Shown here in pieces: positions 5,981 to 12,544 of a stretch of DNA of 13,244 nucleotides. The position numbers and the translations under genes were made by a program. Under the pieces are notes generated by a model. The model did not search any database. It saw only the letters and a program-made list of their open reading frames with translations, and was not told the DNA's origin. The DNA comes from JAVBOF01 sp031550915 (lineage in GTDB: Bacteria > Bacillota > Clostridia > Christensenellales > MGBC116941). The DNA is taken from contig JAVBOF010000016.1 in assembly GCA_031550915.1 (NCBI GenBank), positions 1 through 13,244 of the forward strand. The letters run 5' to 3'. The stretch's first letter is position 1. The number at the start of each line of letters is the position of its first letter.

Positions 5981-8659
5981 CTAATTCGCAACTACCTTCT
6001 GCATGCGTTCTTTGACAGAGGGAAATAATGTTGGCAAAGCCGGATTGACAGGCGAGGCGCTTGGCGAGGGCGTCGCCTTCGGTGTTGGAGTGGATGATGG
6101 CGAAGGTGACGGAGTAAGTATTTGCGTTGCGCTTGGAGTTGCAGTTGGGCTTGGGAAGCCGGTTTGATAAAGGGTAGTTGAAGGCTGGGGCGAAGGTAAG
6201 GCAGACGGCAATACGAACGGTGTCGGTTCCGGTGTTGGCATTGAGCCCTGTTCGGTGAAGATACCGTCCACAAAGGTAGGAAGAGCATCGAGGGATTGCA
6301 CGGTAAACATTATACTTTTCGATTCCATGCCCTCTAATGCCTTCCCGTCAATATTGACGTCCAGATTGACCGGAATGACTGAATAATAATATGTTTTGCT
6401 CCTTTCGGCAGTGCTGTCAAAGACCGTCGCTTTTTCTGTGCTGCCATGAAACTCGCCAATGATAGTGCTTTGGCCTTCACTTTTACGTATAAGCCTGTAG
6501 AGTATATTCTTATCCTTCGGTGTGAAGGTGATATCGGGCAAACCTGCCTGACCGGCAAAAACCGTTAGGTCGTCCGGCGGTTCAGGCAGCGACCAGTATT
6601 TAGAATTTTCGTTTGGTATGTTGTTTTCGTCAAATATCTCGCTGTATACGTATTCAGGTGGTGTAAAGGCGTTTGCAAGCGCTACGCGCTTATCGTCCTC
6701 CAAAGTCTTCCTATCAAGCTTTATATCTACTATCCCATCCGGTTTAGAGAATTCCGGCGCCTTGCTCTTATCGGGGTAAATACCGCTGAATATACTGCCG
6801 ACTATCTTTGCAGGATAGCTTCCACCGGTGGCATCAGGCGGAAAGCTGTGTTCCTTGCTGGTTTCGTCATAGCCTATCCAAACGGAGCACGAGTATTCAG
6901 GATTAAATGCAACCATCCAGATATCCTTGTTGTTCTTATCGTTCTTAAAGCTGGTCGTACCGGTTTTACCCGCAAGCGGGATGCCCAGCGCGCTAAGCTT
7001 TTGCGCTGTACCGTAATCAACGACGGATTTTAGCATATCCGTTATAATATATGCGCTTTCCTGGCTCATGACCCTCTTCTGTTCCGTTGGATGCTCATAT
7101 AGTACTTTACCGTCGGAGTTGGTTATTCTGCTGATAAATTCGGGAGTCGAATACATGCCGCCGTTTGCAAATGATACATACGCTGAGCTGAGCTGCAACG
7201 GAGATACACCCTTGGTAAATCCGCCGAGCGCTAGCGATATATTGTTATCGTTTTTTTCAAACTCTATACCAACAGAACGGGCAAAGCGCTTTGCATTATC
7301 TATGCCGATATCCCGTAGCAATTTTAACGCCGGCATATTCAGCGATTTTGCCACGGCTTGCCTCAAAGGCACCCAGCCGTTATATTTATCCGAAAAATTG
7401 CTTGGAACGTAGTCATCGAAGCTTTCCTGCTCATCCAAAACCATGGTTGCCGGAGTATAGCCTTTATATTCTACTGCCGGAGCATAGACCAGCACGGGCT
7501 TTATTGTAGAGCCTGGCTGGCGAAAAAGCTGCGTTGCCCTGTCAAAACCCCTTCTGGTGTAGTATTTTCTCCCGCCGACCAATGCGCGGACTTCATTCGT
7601 TTTTACGTCCGAAATAACTATTGCTGTTTCCGGCGCCGTACCGTCGGCAGCTTTTTCCGGGTACAATGAATCGTTTGCGGCGGAGGATTCGCACAGCTCC
7701 TGCAATCCGGGATCCATCGTTGTATATACTCTCAGACCCGCGGTCATGATCTCTTCGATAGACATATCCAGCTTGGCAGCAGCTTCGACCAGCACCTCGT
7801 CGGCAAAATAGCCGTGAGGATAATCATCGGTTTTATCCGGCGCCAGCTTGAGCTTTTCTGCTTTTGCCGCTGCGGCTTCTTCTCCGCTAATATAGCCAAA
7901 TTTGAGCATTTGATCAACAACCAGATTTCTTCGGCGGACGCTGTTTTCCGGCTCGATATGTGGCGCGTAATTCGTCGGGCTCTTTATTACGCCAGCCAAC
8001 AGGGCGGCTTCCGCAATGGTAAGCTTATCTACTGATTTTCCGAAGTATACCTGTGAAGCGGCTTCTATTCCGTATGCGCCGTTGCCGAAGTATATATAGT
8101 TCAAATACATTTCGAGGATTTCATCCTTGCTGTATTGTTTCTCGAGTTGAAACGCCATGACCCCTTCCTGGAGCTTACGTATCCATGTTTTTTCCGGGGT
8201 TAGATGGCTCAGTTTTATGAGCTGTTGCGTAATCGTGCTGGCTCCCTGGGATATTGAGCCGGATTTTATGTCCGCAATAAGAGCGCCGAATATCCTCTGG
8301 ATATCCAGCCCGAAGTGCTCGTAAAACCTGTTGTTCTCCGCTGATAAAAAAGCGTTAATAACGCGTTTCGGAACGTTGGATAGCTTTATCTTCAGCCGGT
8401 TTTCCTTCGCGTATAGTCGGGTTATCTGCGCGCCATTCATATCATACATTATCAACGATTGGCGAACATTCGTTATCTTGTCCGGATCAAAGCTTTGCAG
8501 TGTATTCAGGCTGAAAGCGTAGGCAACGCCCAAAAAACCTATAGACAACACCAGAATCAGCGAAACGAAGATAAGCAGCTTTTTCCAAAGCCGCATCTTT
8601 TTCTTTTCGCCCTTATTCTTTTTGGGTTTGATTACTTTTTTTTCTTTGTCTTTTGCCAT
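5981..8659 (-). CDS. Bifunctional class A penicillin-binding protein (PBP1a type, GT51 plus transpeptidase)
   Basis: This protein polymerises lipid II into glycan strands and crosslinks the peptides on the outer face of the membrane. The 892 residues hold a very basic cytoplasmic start (K-rich, 1-27), a TM anchor at about 28-49 and a GT51 domain with catalytic E108 in SAENNRFYEHFGLD. Further GT51 motifs are GASTITQQ (139-146), RKLQE (161-165) and KDEILEMYLN (178-187). The transpeptidase domain has the Ser nucleophile S384 (STIK, 384-387), SLN (439-441) and KTGT (565-568). After about 690 there is a region resembling a fibronectin type III fold (to about 790), then a Pro/Ser/Thr-rich tail (about 805-878). 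N109 replaces the usual Asp after E108; related clostridial PBPs show this too. The start is an ATG with AGAGGA about 9 bases upstream. The gene is divergent from spoIIAA; I see no convincing promoter for it in the shared 204-base gap. Whether it acts in growth or sporulation cannot be told. Confidence 0.96.
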   Translation of the reverse strand: MAKDKEKKVIKPKKNKGEKKKMRLWKKLLIFVSLILVLSIGFLGVAYAFSLNTLQSFDPDKITNVRQSLIMYDMNGAQITRLYAKENRLKIKLSNVPKRVINAFLSAENNRFYEHFGLDIQRIFGALIADIKSGSISQGASTITQQLIKLSHLTPEKTWIRKLQEGVMAFQLEKQYSKDEILEMYLNYIYFGNGAYGIEAASQVYFGKSVDKLTIAEAALLAGVIKSPTNYAPHIEPENSVRRRNLVVDQMLKFGYISGEEAAAAKAEKLKLAPDKTDDYPHGYFADEVLVEAAAKLDMSIEEIMTAGLRVYTTMDPGLQELCESSAANDSLYPEKAADGTAPETAIVISDVKTNEVRALVGGRKYYTRRGFDRATQLFRQPGSTIKPVLVYAPAVEYKGYTPATMVLDEQESFDDYVPSNFSDKYNGWVPLRQAVAKSLNMPALKLLRDIGIDNAKRFARSVGIEFEKNDNNISLALGGFTKGVSPLQLSSAYVSFANGGMYSTPEFISRITNSDGKVLYEHPTEQKRVMSQESAYIITDMLKSVVDYGTAQKLSALGIPLAGKTGTTSFKNDKNNKDIWMVAFNPEYSCSVWIGYDETSKEHSFPPDATGGSYPAKIVGSIFSGIYPDKSKAPEFSKPDGIVDIKLDRKTLEDDKRVALANAFTPPEYVYSEIFDENNIPNENSKYWSLPEPPDDLTVFAGQAGLPDITFTPKDKNILYRLIRKSEGQSTIIGEFHGSTEKATVFDSTAERSKTYYYSVIPVNLDVNIDGKALEGMESKSIMFTVQSLDALPTFVDGIFTEQGSMPTPEPTPFVLPSALPSPQPSTTLYQTGFPSPTATPSATQILTPSPSPSSTPTPKATPSPSASPVNPALPTLFPSVKERMQKVVAN

Positions 8660-8790
8660 AATGAAATTTCCTCTAGCCTATTCTTTGCCAAAAAACCAAA
8701 ATTTATTGATATGATTTTATGGTTTTATTAAAATCCACCGTTTTGCCCATATGCTGCGAAAACCCCGAAAAACGGCAATACTAGGCAGTT

Positions 8791-8807
8791 TGCGACATTC
8801 TTCGATG
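8791..8807 (-). promoter_or_regulatory. Candidate tandem Spo0A boxes upstream of spoIIAA
   Basis: On the minus strand, TGTCGCA (8797-8791) matches the 0A box TGNCGAA at 5 of 6 defined positions. A poorer copy, CATCGAA (8807-8801), matches at 4 of 6 and lies exactly 10 bases away in the same orientation. They lie just upstream of and touching the -35 of the sigma-H promoter, where Spo0A~P activates spoIIA in Bacillus subtilis. The position makes it attractive, the match alone does not prove it. Confidence 0.4.
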
Positions 8808-8835
8808 AAGGAAAAGCTATGGAATAAGAGAATAT
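8807..8835 (+). promoter_or_regulatory. Sigma-H promoter of the spoIIA operon
   Basis: GAAGGAAAA (8807-8815) and AGAGAATAT (8827-8835) fit the sigma-H consensus RnAGGAwWW and RnnGAATww at every position, with the required 11-base spacer. Transcription would start at about 8842, some 20 bases before the spoIIAA ATG, just ahead of the AGGAGG ribosome site. In Bacillus subtilis spoIIA is transcribed by sigma-H RNA polymerase with Spo0A~P, so both form and place agree. Confidence 0.75.
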
Positions 8836-8863
8836 TTAAAAGTTGTAGAAAGGAGGCAGGAAT

Positions 8864-9172
8864 ATGATAGTTAAAGCCAACCTCCGCGGCGAAATCGCAA
8901 TTATCGAATTGATCGGAGAATTGGACCATCATTCGGCTGACAAGGTAAAGAAGGAGATCGATAAAGCTTTAGCGGATGAAAAGATCAAAGAGCTGATTTT
9001 GGATCTGAAGGGCCTGAAGTTTATGGACAGCTCCGGGATCGGAGTTTTACTCGGCAGGTATAAGGCGCTTGTAAAACGCAACGGAAGGATGAGCGCAATG
9101 AATGTGAACGATCAAGTGGATAGGATATTTGATATTGCCGGGTTGTACAAGATCATTCGGAAGATAAGCTGA
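8864..9172 (+). CDS. spoIIAA: Anti-sigma F factor antagonist SpoIIAA
   Basis: This is a STAS-domain anti-anti-sigma factor in the forespore. Unphosphorylated SpoIIAA binds SpoIIAB and frees SigF; SpoIIAB phosphorylates it on Ser and SpoIIE removes the phosphate. The 102 residues cover the whole STAS fold, with D21 in GELDHHSA and the phosphorylation motif MDSSGIGV at 54-61, where S56 corresponds to Ser58 of Bacillus subtilis. The start is an ATG at 8864 with a perfect AGGAGG (8851-8856) 7 bases upstream. It is first in the spoIIA operon; spoIIAB follows after 31 bases with its own ribosome site. No odd residues were noticed. Confidence 0.97.
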   Translation: MIVKANLRGEIAIIELIGELDHHSADKVKKEIDKALADEKIKELILDLKGLKFMDSSGIGVLLGRYKALVKRNGRMSAMNVNDQVDRIFDIAGLYKIIRKIS

Positions 9173-9203
9173 CTGTATTTCGGCTGAAAGGAGTATTTGA
9201 TTG

Positions 9204-9644
9204 ATGAAGAACGAGATGCATATCCGTTTTAAGAGCTGGTCTCAAAACGAAGCATTCGCAAGGGTAGCCGTCGGAGCGTTCGCTTCACAGATGAGCCCGA
9301 CGTTGAACGATTTGGCAGACATAAAAACGGCAGTTTCAGAAGCGGTCACCAACGCAATAATACATGGTTACGAAAACGACTATGAGAGCATGGTCGATAT
9401 AGACGCATATATAGACGGCAACAAACTGGAAATATATGTTAGAGATAGTGGCAAAGGCATTTCCGACATAACGCAGGCAAGACAGCCGTTTTATACGTCT
9501 AAACCGGAGATGGACAGATCCGGCATGGGTTTTGCCGTTATGGAAGCTTTTATGGATTCCGTTGAGGTGGAGTCGGAATCCGATTGCGGCACAAACATAC
9601 GTATGATAAAAACAATAGGGAAGAAGCAAGAAGCGGAACAATGA
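9204..9644 (+). CDS. spoIIAB: Anti-sigma F factor and serine kinase SpoIIAB
   Basis: This GHKL-fold protein binds and silences SigF as a dimer and, with ATP, phosphorylates SpoIIAA on Ser. I use ATG 9204 because the protein then begins MKNEMH, as Bacillus subtilis SpoIIAB does. A TTG three bases earlier (9201) lies nearer to the AAAGGAG ribosome site (9187-9193) and is a possible alternative. In the 146 residues the N-box lies at SEAVTNAIIHGY (45-56; E46, N50), the G1 box at DSGKGI (81-86) and the G2/lid region at RSGMGFAVME (105-114). All ATP-site residues look intact. Its TGA overlaps the sigF ATG as ATGA, which couples synthesis of the sigma factor to that of its inhibitor. Confidence 0.97.
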   Translation: MKNEMHIRFKSWSQNEAFARVAVGAFASQMSPTLNDLADIKTAVSEAVTNAIIHGYENDYESMVDIDAYIDGNKLEIYVRDSGKGISDITQARQPFYTSKPEMDRSGMGFAVMEAFMDSVEVESESDCGTNIRMIKTIGKKQEAEQ

Positions 9645-10372
9645 ATTCTGCTTTGCTTGCGCATGATGAAACGCTGGTATTGATAGCGGAAGCCCAAAAC
9701 GGCGATGGAAGCGCAACGGATAAGCTCGTAAAATGCAATTCCGCTTTGGTCAAGAGCATTGTAAAACGCTTTTTGGGAAGGGGCGTAGAATACGACGACC
9801 TTTTTCAAATAGGGTGTATGGGCTTGATAAAAGCGATTCAGAACTACGACGCGAGCTTTAACGTAAGGTTTTCAACATATGCGGTGCCGATGATATTGGG
9901 CGAGATAAAACGGTTCCTACGTGATGATGGATCCATCAAGGTTTCCCGTTCCTTAAAGGAAACGGCAATAAAGGCCCTTAATATCCAGGAGCAGATGAAG
10001 GACAAATTGGGCAGGACTCCTACCATCAACGAAATTTCCGAGGCCATCGGCATTCCTTCGGAGGATATCGTTTTCGCTTTCGATGCCGCCAAAACTCCAC
10101 TTTCCATTTATGAAAACGCGTATGATGACAGCTCTGTACTTCTGGTAGACAGGATGATGACAGATGAGAGCCAACAGGAAGAGCTCATCGATAAAATACT
10201 GCTAAAAGAACTTATCGGCAAACTGGACATGCAGGAACGCCGGATTATTGTTCTGCGTTATTTCCAGGATAAGACGCAATCGGAGATAGCAAGCGTATTG
10301 GGGATTTCGCAGGTACAGGTATCCCGCATGGAGAGTAAGATACTAGCAAAACTGCGTAAATACGCAAAATAA
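9641..10372 (+). CDS. sigF: RNA polymerase sporulation sigma factor SigF (SpoIIAC)
   Basis: This sigma-70-family factor is the first to act in the forespore, directing early forespore genes. The start is ATG 9641, in a 4-base ATGA overlap with the spoIIAB stop. The open frame reaches back to 9584, but those 19 codons lie inside spoIIAB and are not family-like. The 243 residues contain region 2 (about 34-100; core-binding and -10 recognition, with YDDLFQIGCMGLIKA at 51-65 and RFSTYAVPMILGEIKR at 76-91), a short region 3 (about 101-155) and region 4 with the -35-binding helix-turn-helix (KTQSEIASVLGISQVQVSRME, 211-231). The upstream ribosome site is weak, consistent with coupled translation. 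The stop is 6 bases from the stop of the convergent spoVAC, with no evident terminator between them. Confidence 0.97.
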   Translation: MNSALLAHDETLVLIAEAQNGDGSATDKLVKCNSALVKSIVKRFLGRGVEYDDLFQIGCMGLIKAIQNYDASFNVRFSTYAVPMILGEIKRFLRDDGSIKVSRSLKETAIKALNIQEQMKDKLGRTPTINEISEAIGIPSEDIVFAFDAAKTPLSIYENAYDDSSVLLVDRMMTDESQQEELIDKILLKELIGKLDMQERRIIVLRYFQDKTQSEIASVLGISQVQVSRMESKILAKLRKYAK

Positions 10373-10378
10373 GTATGC

Positions 10379-10834
10379 TTACAAAACAAAGAAATAGTAT
10401 ATTAAACCGACGATAACCGATGCGGATATGCCGTTTACAAGGACCGGCCCTGCAATGGAAAACAACTTCGCGCCAACACCCATTATATATCCTTCGCGCT
10501 TGAATTCCATTGCGGGCGCAACGATGGAATTCGAGAATCCGGTTATCGGCACGACAGAGCCCGCTCCCGCATGTTTTGCAATCTTATCATATATACCGAT
10601 GCCGGTCAGAGTAGAGCCGAGGAAGATTAGGACTATTGCTGTAAGCATAGCGCTATCCTCGATATTCAAACCATAGTAGTATTTTCCAAGGTCGCTTATG
10701 GCCTGACCGATGCAGCATATAAACCCGCCCACTGCAAAGGCTTTGATACAATCCTTTAACAGGGAACTTTTAGGTTGCATCTGCATTACAAGGTTCTGGT
10801 ATTCTTTTTCCAATTGTTTTCTTTGATGATCCAT
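10379..10834 (-). CDS. spoVAC: Stage V sporulation protein SpoVAC
   Basis: SpoVAC is an inner-forespore-membrane protein of the SpoVA dipicolinate transport complex; in Bacillus subtilis it behaves as a mechanosensitive channel. The 151 residues have a polar N-terminus (1-26) and then several hydrophobic segments (about 27-45, 60-80, 118-149). The family stretches are IKAFAVGGFICCIGQAI, LTGIGIYDKIAKHAGAGS and VPITGFSNSIVAPAMEFKREG. The long N-terminus and AMEFKREG region distinguish it from the related SpoVAE. The start is ATG 10834 with AGAGGT just upstream inside the end of orf39. It is the last gene of the unit here, whereas in Bacillus it precedes spoVAD. Its 3' end faces sigF. Confidence 0.95.
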   Translation of the reverse strand: MDHQRKQLEKEYQNLVMQMQPKSSLLKDCIKAFAVGGFICCIGQAISDLGKYYYGLNIEDSAMLTAIVLIFLGSTLTGIGIYDKIAKHAGAGSVVPITGFSNSIVAPAMEFKREGYIMGVGAKLFSIAGPVLVNGISASVIVGLIYYFFVL

Positions 10835-10836
10835 TT

Positions 10837-10956
10837 TTACCTCTTATGCTTTAAATGCAGTTTTTCCGTAAACGCTTTATACCGGTCTTCCTTTTCGTCC
10901 GGATTGGGTTTTGCACTCATATCGGCAACCGGAATGGTTTGGTAATCGTCTTCCAT
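10837..10956 (-). CDS. Small charged ORF (39 codons) between spoVAB and spoVAC, unrecognised
   Basis: ATG 10956 to TAA 10837 encodes a 39-residue, very hydrophilic peptide that begins MEDDYQTIPVAD and ends LHLKHKR. It is acidic at the N-terminus and basic at the C-terminus, with no membrane segment. GAGAGGG lies 8 bases upstream of the ATG, and the stop is 2 bases before the spoVAC start, so it could couple translation from spoVAB (75 bases upstream) to spoVAC. I do not recognise it. It may be a true small sporulation protein or a translated leader whose main use is coupling. Confidence 0.55.
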   Translation of the reverse strand: MEDDYQTIPVADMSAKPNPDEKEDRYKAFTEKLHLKHKR

Positions 10957-11031
10957 TGCTTTATCCCTCTCTTTTCAATTAACTCCGGTGGACCGATGCC
11001 AATATTTATTTGCGATCCCCGTTCCAAAGGC

Positions 11032-11454
11032 TCATTTGAATAAGCGTGGTAATATCCAGAATATAAGCGATCCGCTCAGTTTTGATAGAGCGATCGTGAT
11101 AGCAACGCTTCTTAAAAATAGCTTTGTTTTATGTTTTCCGGAAATCAATGTTATTATGTCAAAAACCTCGGATATCGATATTATAAGCACACCGACGAAA
11201 ATGCCGATAAAGAGACCGAAAAAACATACGAACAAGATGCCCAAATCTGTTACGATATCGTACAGCGATATCAAAGTGCCAAATATGGTCCCAAGGCACA
11301 GTGCAATCACAAGGTAATTCATTTTGATGGCTTCAGAGCAGTCCTTATAGAGCCGCGGCATTATATTTAATATGCCGAATATCGCGGCGACAGCGCCTCC
11401 CGTAACCACTCCGCCGGATATCCCGAAGAAAGCGGAGGCTATATTACCAATCAT
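11032..11454 (-). CDS. spoVAB: Stage V sporulation protein SpoVAB
   Basis: SpoVAB is a polytopic inner-forespore-membrane component of the SpoVA system for moving Ca-dipicolinate. The 140 residues have about four hydrophobic segments (about 9-30, 47-64, 71-93, 112-135). Landmarks are GISGGVVTGGAVAAIFGILNIMPR near the start (residues about 12-34) and GIFVGVLIISISEVFDIITL in the middle. Length and pattern fit the family (about 140 residues). The start at 11454 overlaps the end of spoVAA by 11 bases, showing translational coupling as in the classical A-B order. The molecular role within the complex is not known in detail. Confidence 0.93.
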   Translation of the reverse strand: MIGNIASAFFGISGGVVTGGAVAAIFGILNIMPRLYKDCSEAIKMNYLVIALCLGTIFGTLISLYDIVTDLGILFVCFFGLFIGIFVGVLIISISEVFDIITLISGKHKTKLFLRSVAITIALSKLSGSLIFWILPRLFK

Positions 11455-12034
11455 CCCAGAACCCGCCTTCCTTGCTAAAATTATCGATCTGTTTCTGATG
11501 TTCGTATAATTCCAGCTCTATCATACTGGGGTTAGTTATATCCTTCTTCTTTCTAAAAAGCCCGCAGAAGCCCAAAACACCGAGCGCTATACCGACGGTA
11601 TAAGGAATGGATACCACAAGCGTGTTTCCGGTAACGTTGCCGGTAAAGAATTTCTGTACCGAATCTATGACCTTGACCATCTCCGCATCCATATGGTATG
11701 TGATTATCGCTACGGCTCCGCCGGCAAACATTACCAACAATGATATGATCGCTTTGATAATTGTAAGCGGCTTACGCCTGCCCTGCGGGTTTGCGATAAC
11801 TACGCATTTGTCCGAACCCAAAACCCCGATATCGCTGCTGCCGGAGCTTTCACTGCATATTCGCAGAATATCCAGGGAAGAGATGGCGAAAGCGCCGCAT
11901 TCCTTCAGCTCACCGATATTTATCCCGCACAGTTTTTGCTTTAGCGGGCCCCAAACATCGGCTACGTCACTTATGTATAATTGCGACGGATCCTTATTGA
12001 CCGATTCTTTAATGTATAGATAAGTCCTCACCAT
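11444..12034 (-). CDS. spoVAA: Stage V sporulation protein SpoVAA
   Basis: SpoVAA is a membrane protein of the SpoVA dipicolinate transport complex. The 196 residues comprise a soluble N-terminal domain (1-88, with YISDVADVWGPL near the start), a TM segment at about 91-112, a short loop and a second TM segment at about 138-160. The latter contains the family hallmark SIPYTVGIALGVLGF. A charged C-terminal tail follows, with SMIELELYEHQKQID (about 169-183). Length is close to the 206 residues of the Bacillus subtilis protein. The start is ATG 12034 with AAGGT upstream, overlapping the end of orf40. In Bacillus this gene opens the operon; here it sits in the middle, after spoVAE and orf40. Confidence 0.95.
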   Translation of the reverse strand: MVRTYLYIKESVNKDPSQLYISDVADVWGPLKQKLCGINIGELKECGAFAISSLDILRICSESSGSSDIGVLGSDKCVVIANPQGRRKPLTIIKAIISLLVMFAGGAVAIITYHMDAEMVKVIDSVQKFFTGNVTGNTLVVSIPYTVGIALGVLGFCGLFRKKKDITNPSMIELELYEHQKQIDNFSKEGGFWDDW

Positions 12035-12045
12035 TTATTTCGACC

Positions 12046-12168
12046 TTATATAAAAATTGCGTTTGAGGGGATGGCGTGCATATCGCCTGAACCCATCAGC
12101 AAAAGTGTAAGCCCAATTAGCAGGCATATCAAAAGTAAAGCAAAAAGCTTACGCATGACTCCGGTCAT
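12046..12168 (-). CDS. Small hydrophobic ORF (40 codons) between spoVAE and spoVAA, unrecognised
   Basis: ATG 12168 to TAA 12046 encodes 40 residues: a short basic start (MTGVMRK), one strongly hydrophobic segment of about 18 residues (8-25, Leu/Ile-rich with one Cys), then a short polar end (GSGDMHAIPSNAIFI). It has the look of a single-pass membrane peptide; a cleaved signal is less likely because almost nothing follows. GGGGA lies 6 bases upstream of the ATG, inside the 13-base gap after spoVAE, and the spoVAA ribosome site overlaps its stop. The tight packing supports real translation. No family is recognised. Context suggests a small subunit of the forespore-membrane SpoVA complex, which is a guess. 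Confidence 0.6.
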   Translation of the reverse strand: MTGVMRKLFALLLICLLIGLTLLLMGSGDMHAIPSNAIFI

Positions 12169-12181
12169 TATACTTCCCCGA

Positions 12182-12535
12182 TCATTTATTCTTTGGAGTA
12201 AATATAAGCGCGTTCAAATACCCCAGCACAACAGCGGCTGTTATCCCCGCTGCCGTCGCCTTTACCCCTCCGGTTATTGCGCCTAAAACGCCATGCTCGC
12301 GCGCACCCTCGATAGCGCCTTTACCAAGCGCGTATCCAAATCCAGTTAGAGGCACGGTCGCGCCCGCTCCGGCAAGATCGACCAGCGGCTGATATAAGCC
12401 AAATGCGGTAAGGACGACACCCAGAGTTACATATATGACGAGTATCCTTGCCGGTGTTATACTAGTCTTATCAATAAGTATCTGCCCGATCAGGCACAAC
12501 GCTCCGCCGATAATAAAAGCCCAAAGATATTGCAT
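12182..12535 (-). CDS. spoVAE: Stage V sporulation protein SpoVAE (SpoVAEb type)
   Basis: SpoVAE is a polytopic inner-forespore-membrane protein of the SpoVA channel system, related in sequence to SpoVAC but shorter. The 117 residues begin MQYLWAFIIGGALCLIGQIL and contain AFGLYQPLVDLAGAGATVPL (about 46-65) and TGFGYALGKGAIEGAREHG (about 66-84). They end in a hydrophobic segment (TAAGITAAVVLGYLNALIF) and a short basic tail. Length and the missing long polar N-terminus fit SpoVAEb (116 residues in Bacillus subtilis). The start is ATG 12535, with GAGGTGA overlapping the spoVAD stop, so D and E keep their usual adjacency. Confidence 0.94.
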   Translation of the reverse strand: MQYLWAFIIGGALCLIGQILIDKTSITPARILVIYVTLGVVLTAFGLYQPLVDLAGAGATVPLTGFGYALGKGAIEGAREHGVLGAITGGVKATAAGITAAVVLGYLNALIFTPKNK

Positions 12536-12544
12536 GGGATCACC

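Noticed and set aside
8660..8790. Sigma-F, sigma-G or sigma-A promoter for the PBP gene
   Set aside because: A GCATA is present on the minus strand, but no matching -10 is at the correct distance. No sigma-A pair was convincing either, so none is annotated.
9584..9640. Upstream extension of sigF within spoIIAB
   Set aside because: The ATGA overlap start at 9641 gives the family's usual length; the extra 19 residues are a shadow of spoIIAB.
10373..10392. Possible terminator between sigF and spoVAC (TAAG/CTTA repeat)
   Set aside because: The stem is only 4 A/T-rich base pairs and no T-run follows on either strand.
10957..11031. Minus-strand frame reading IGIGPPELIEKRGIKQ after spoVAB, reminiscent of a TatA N-terminus
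   Set aside because: It has no start codon, no membrane segment follows, and the overlapping orf39 frame has a proper start and ribosome site. The likeness is chance.
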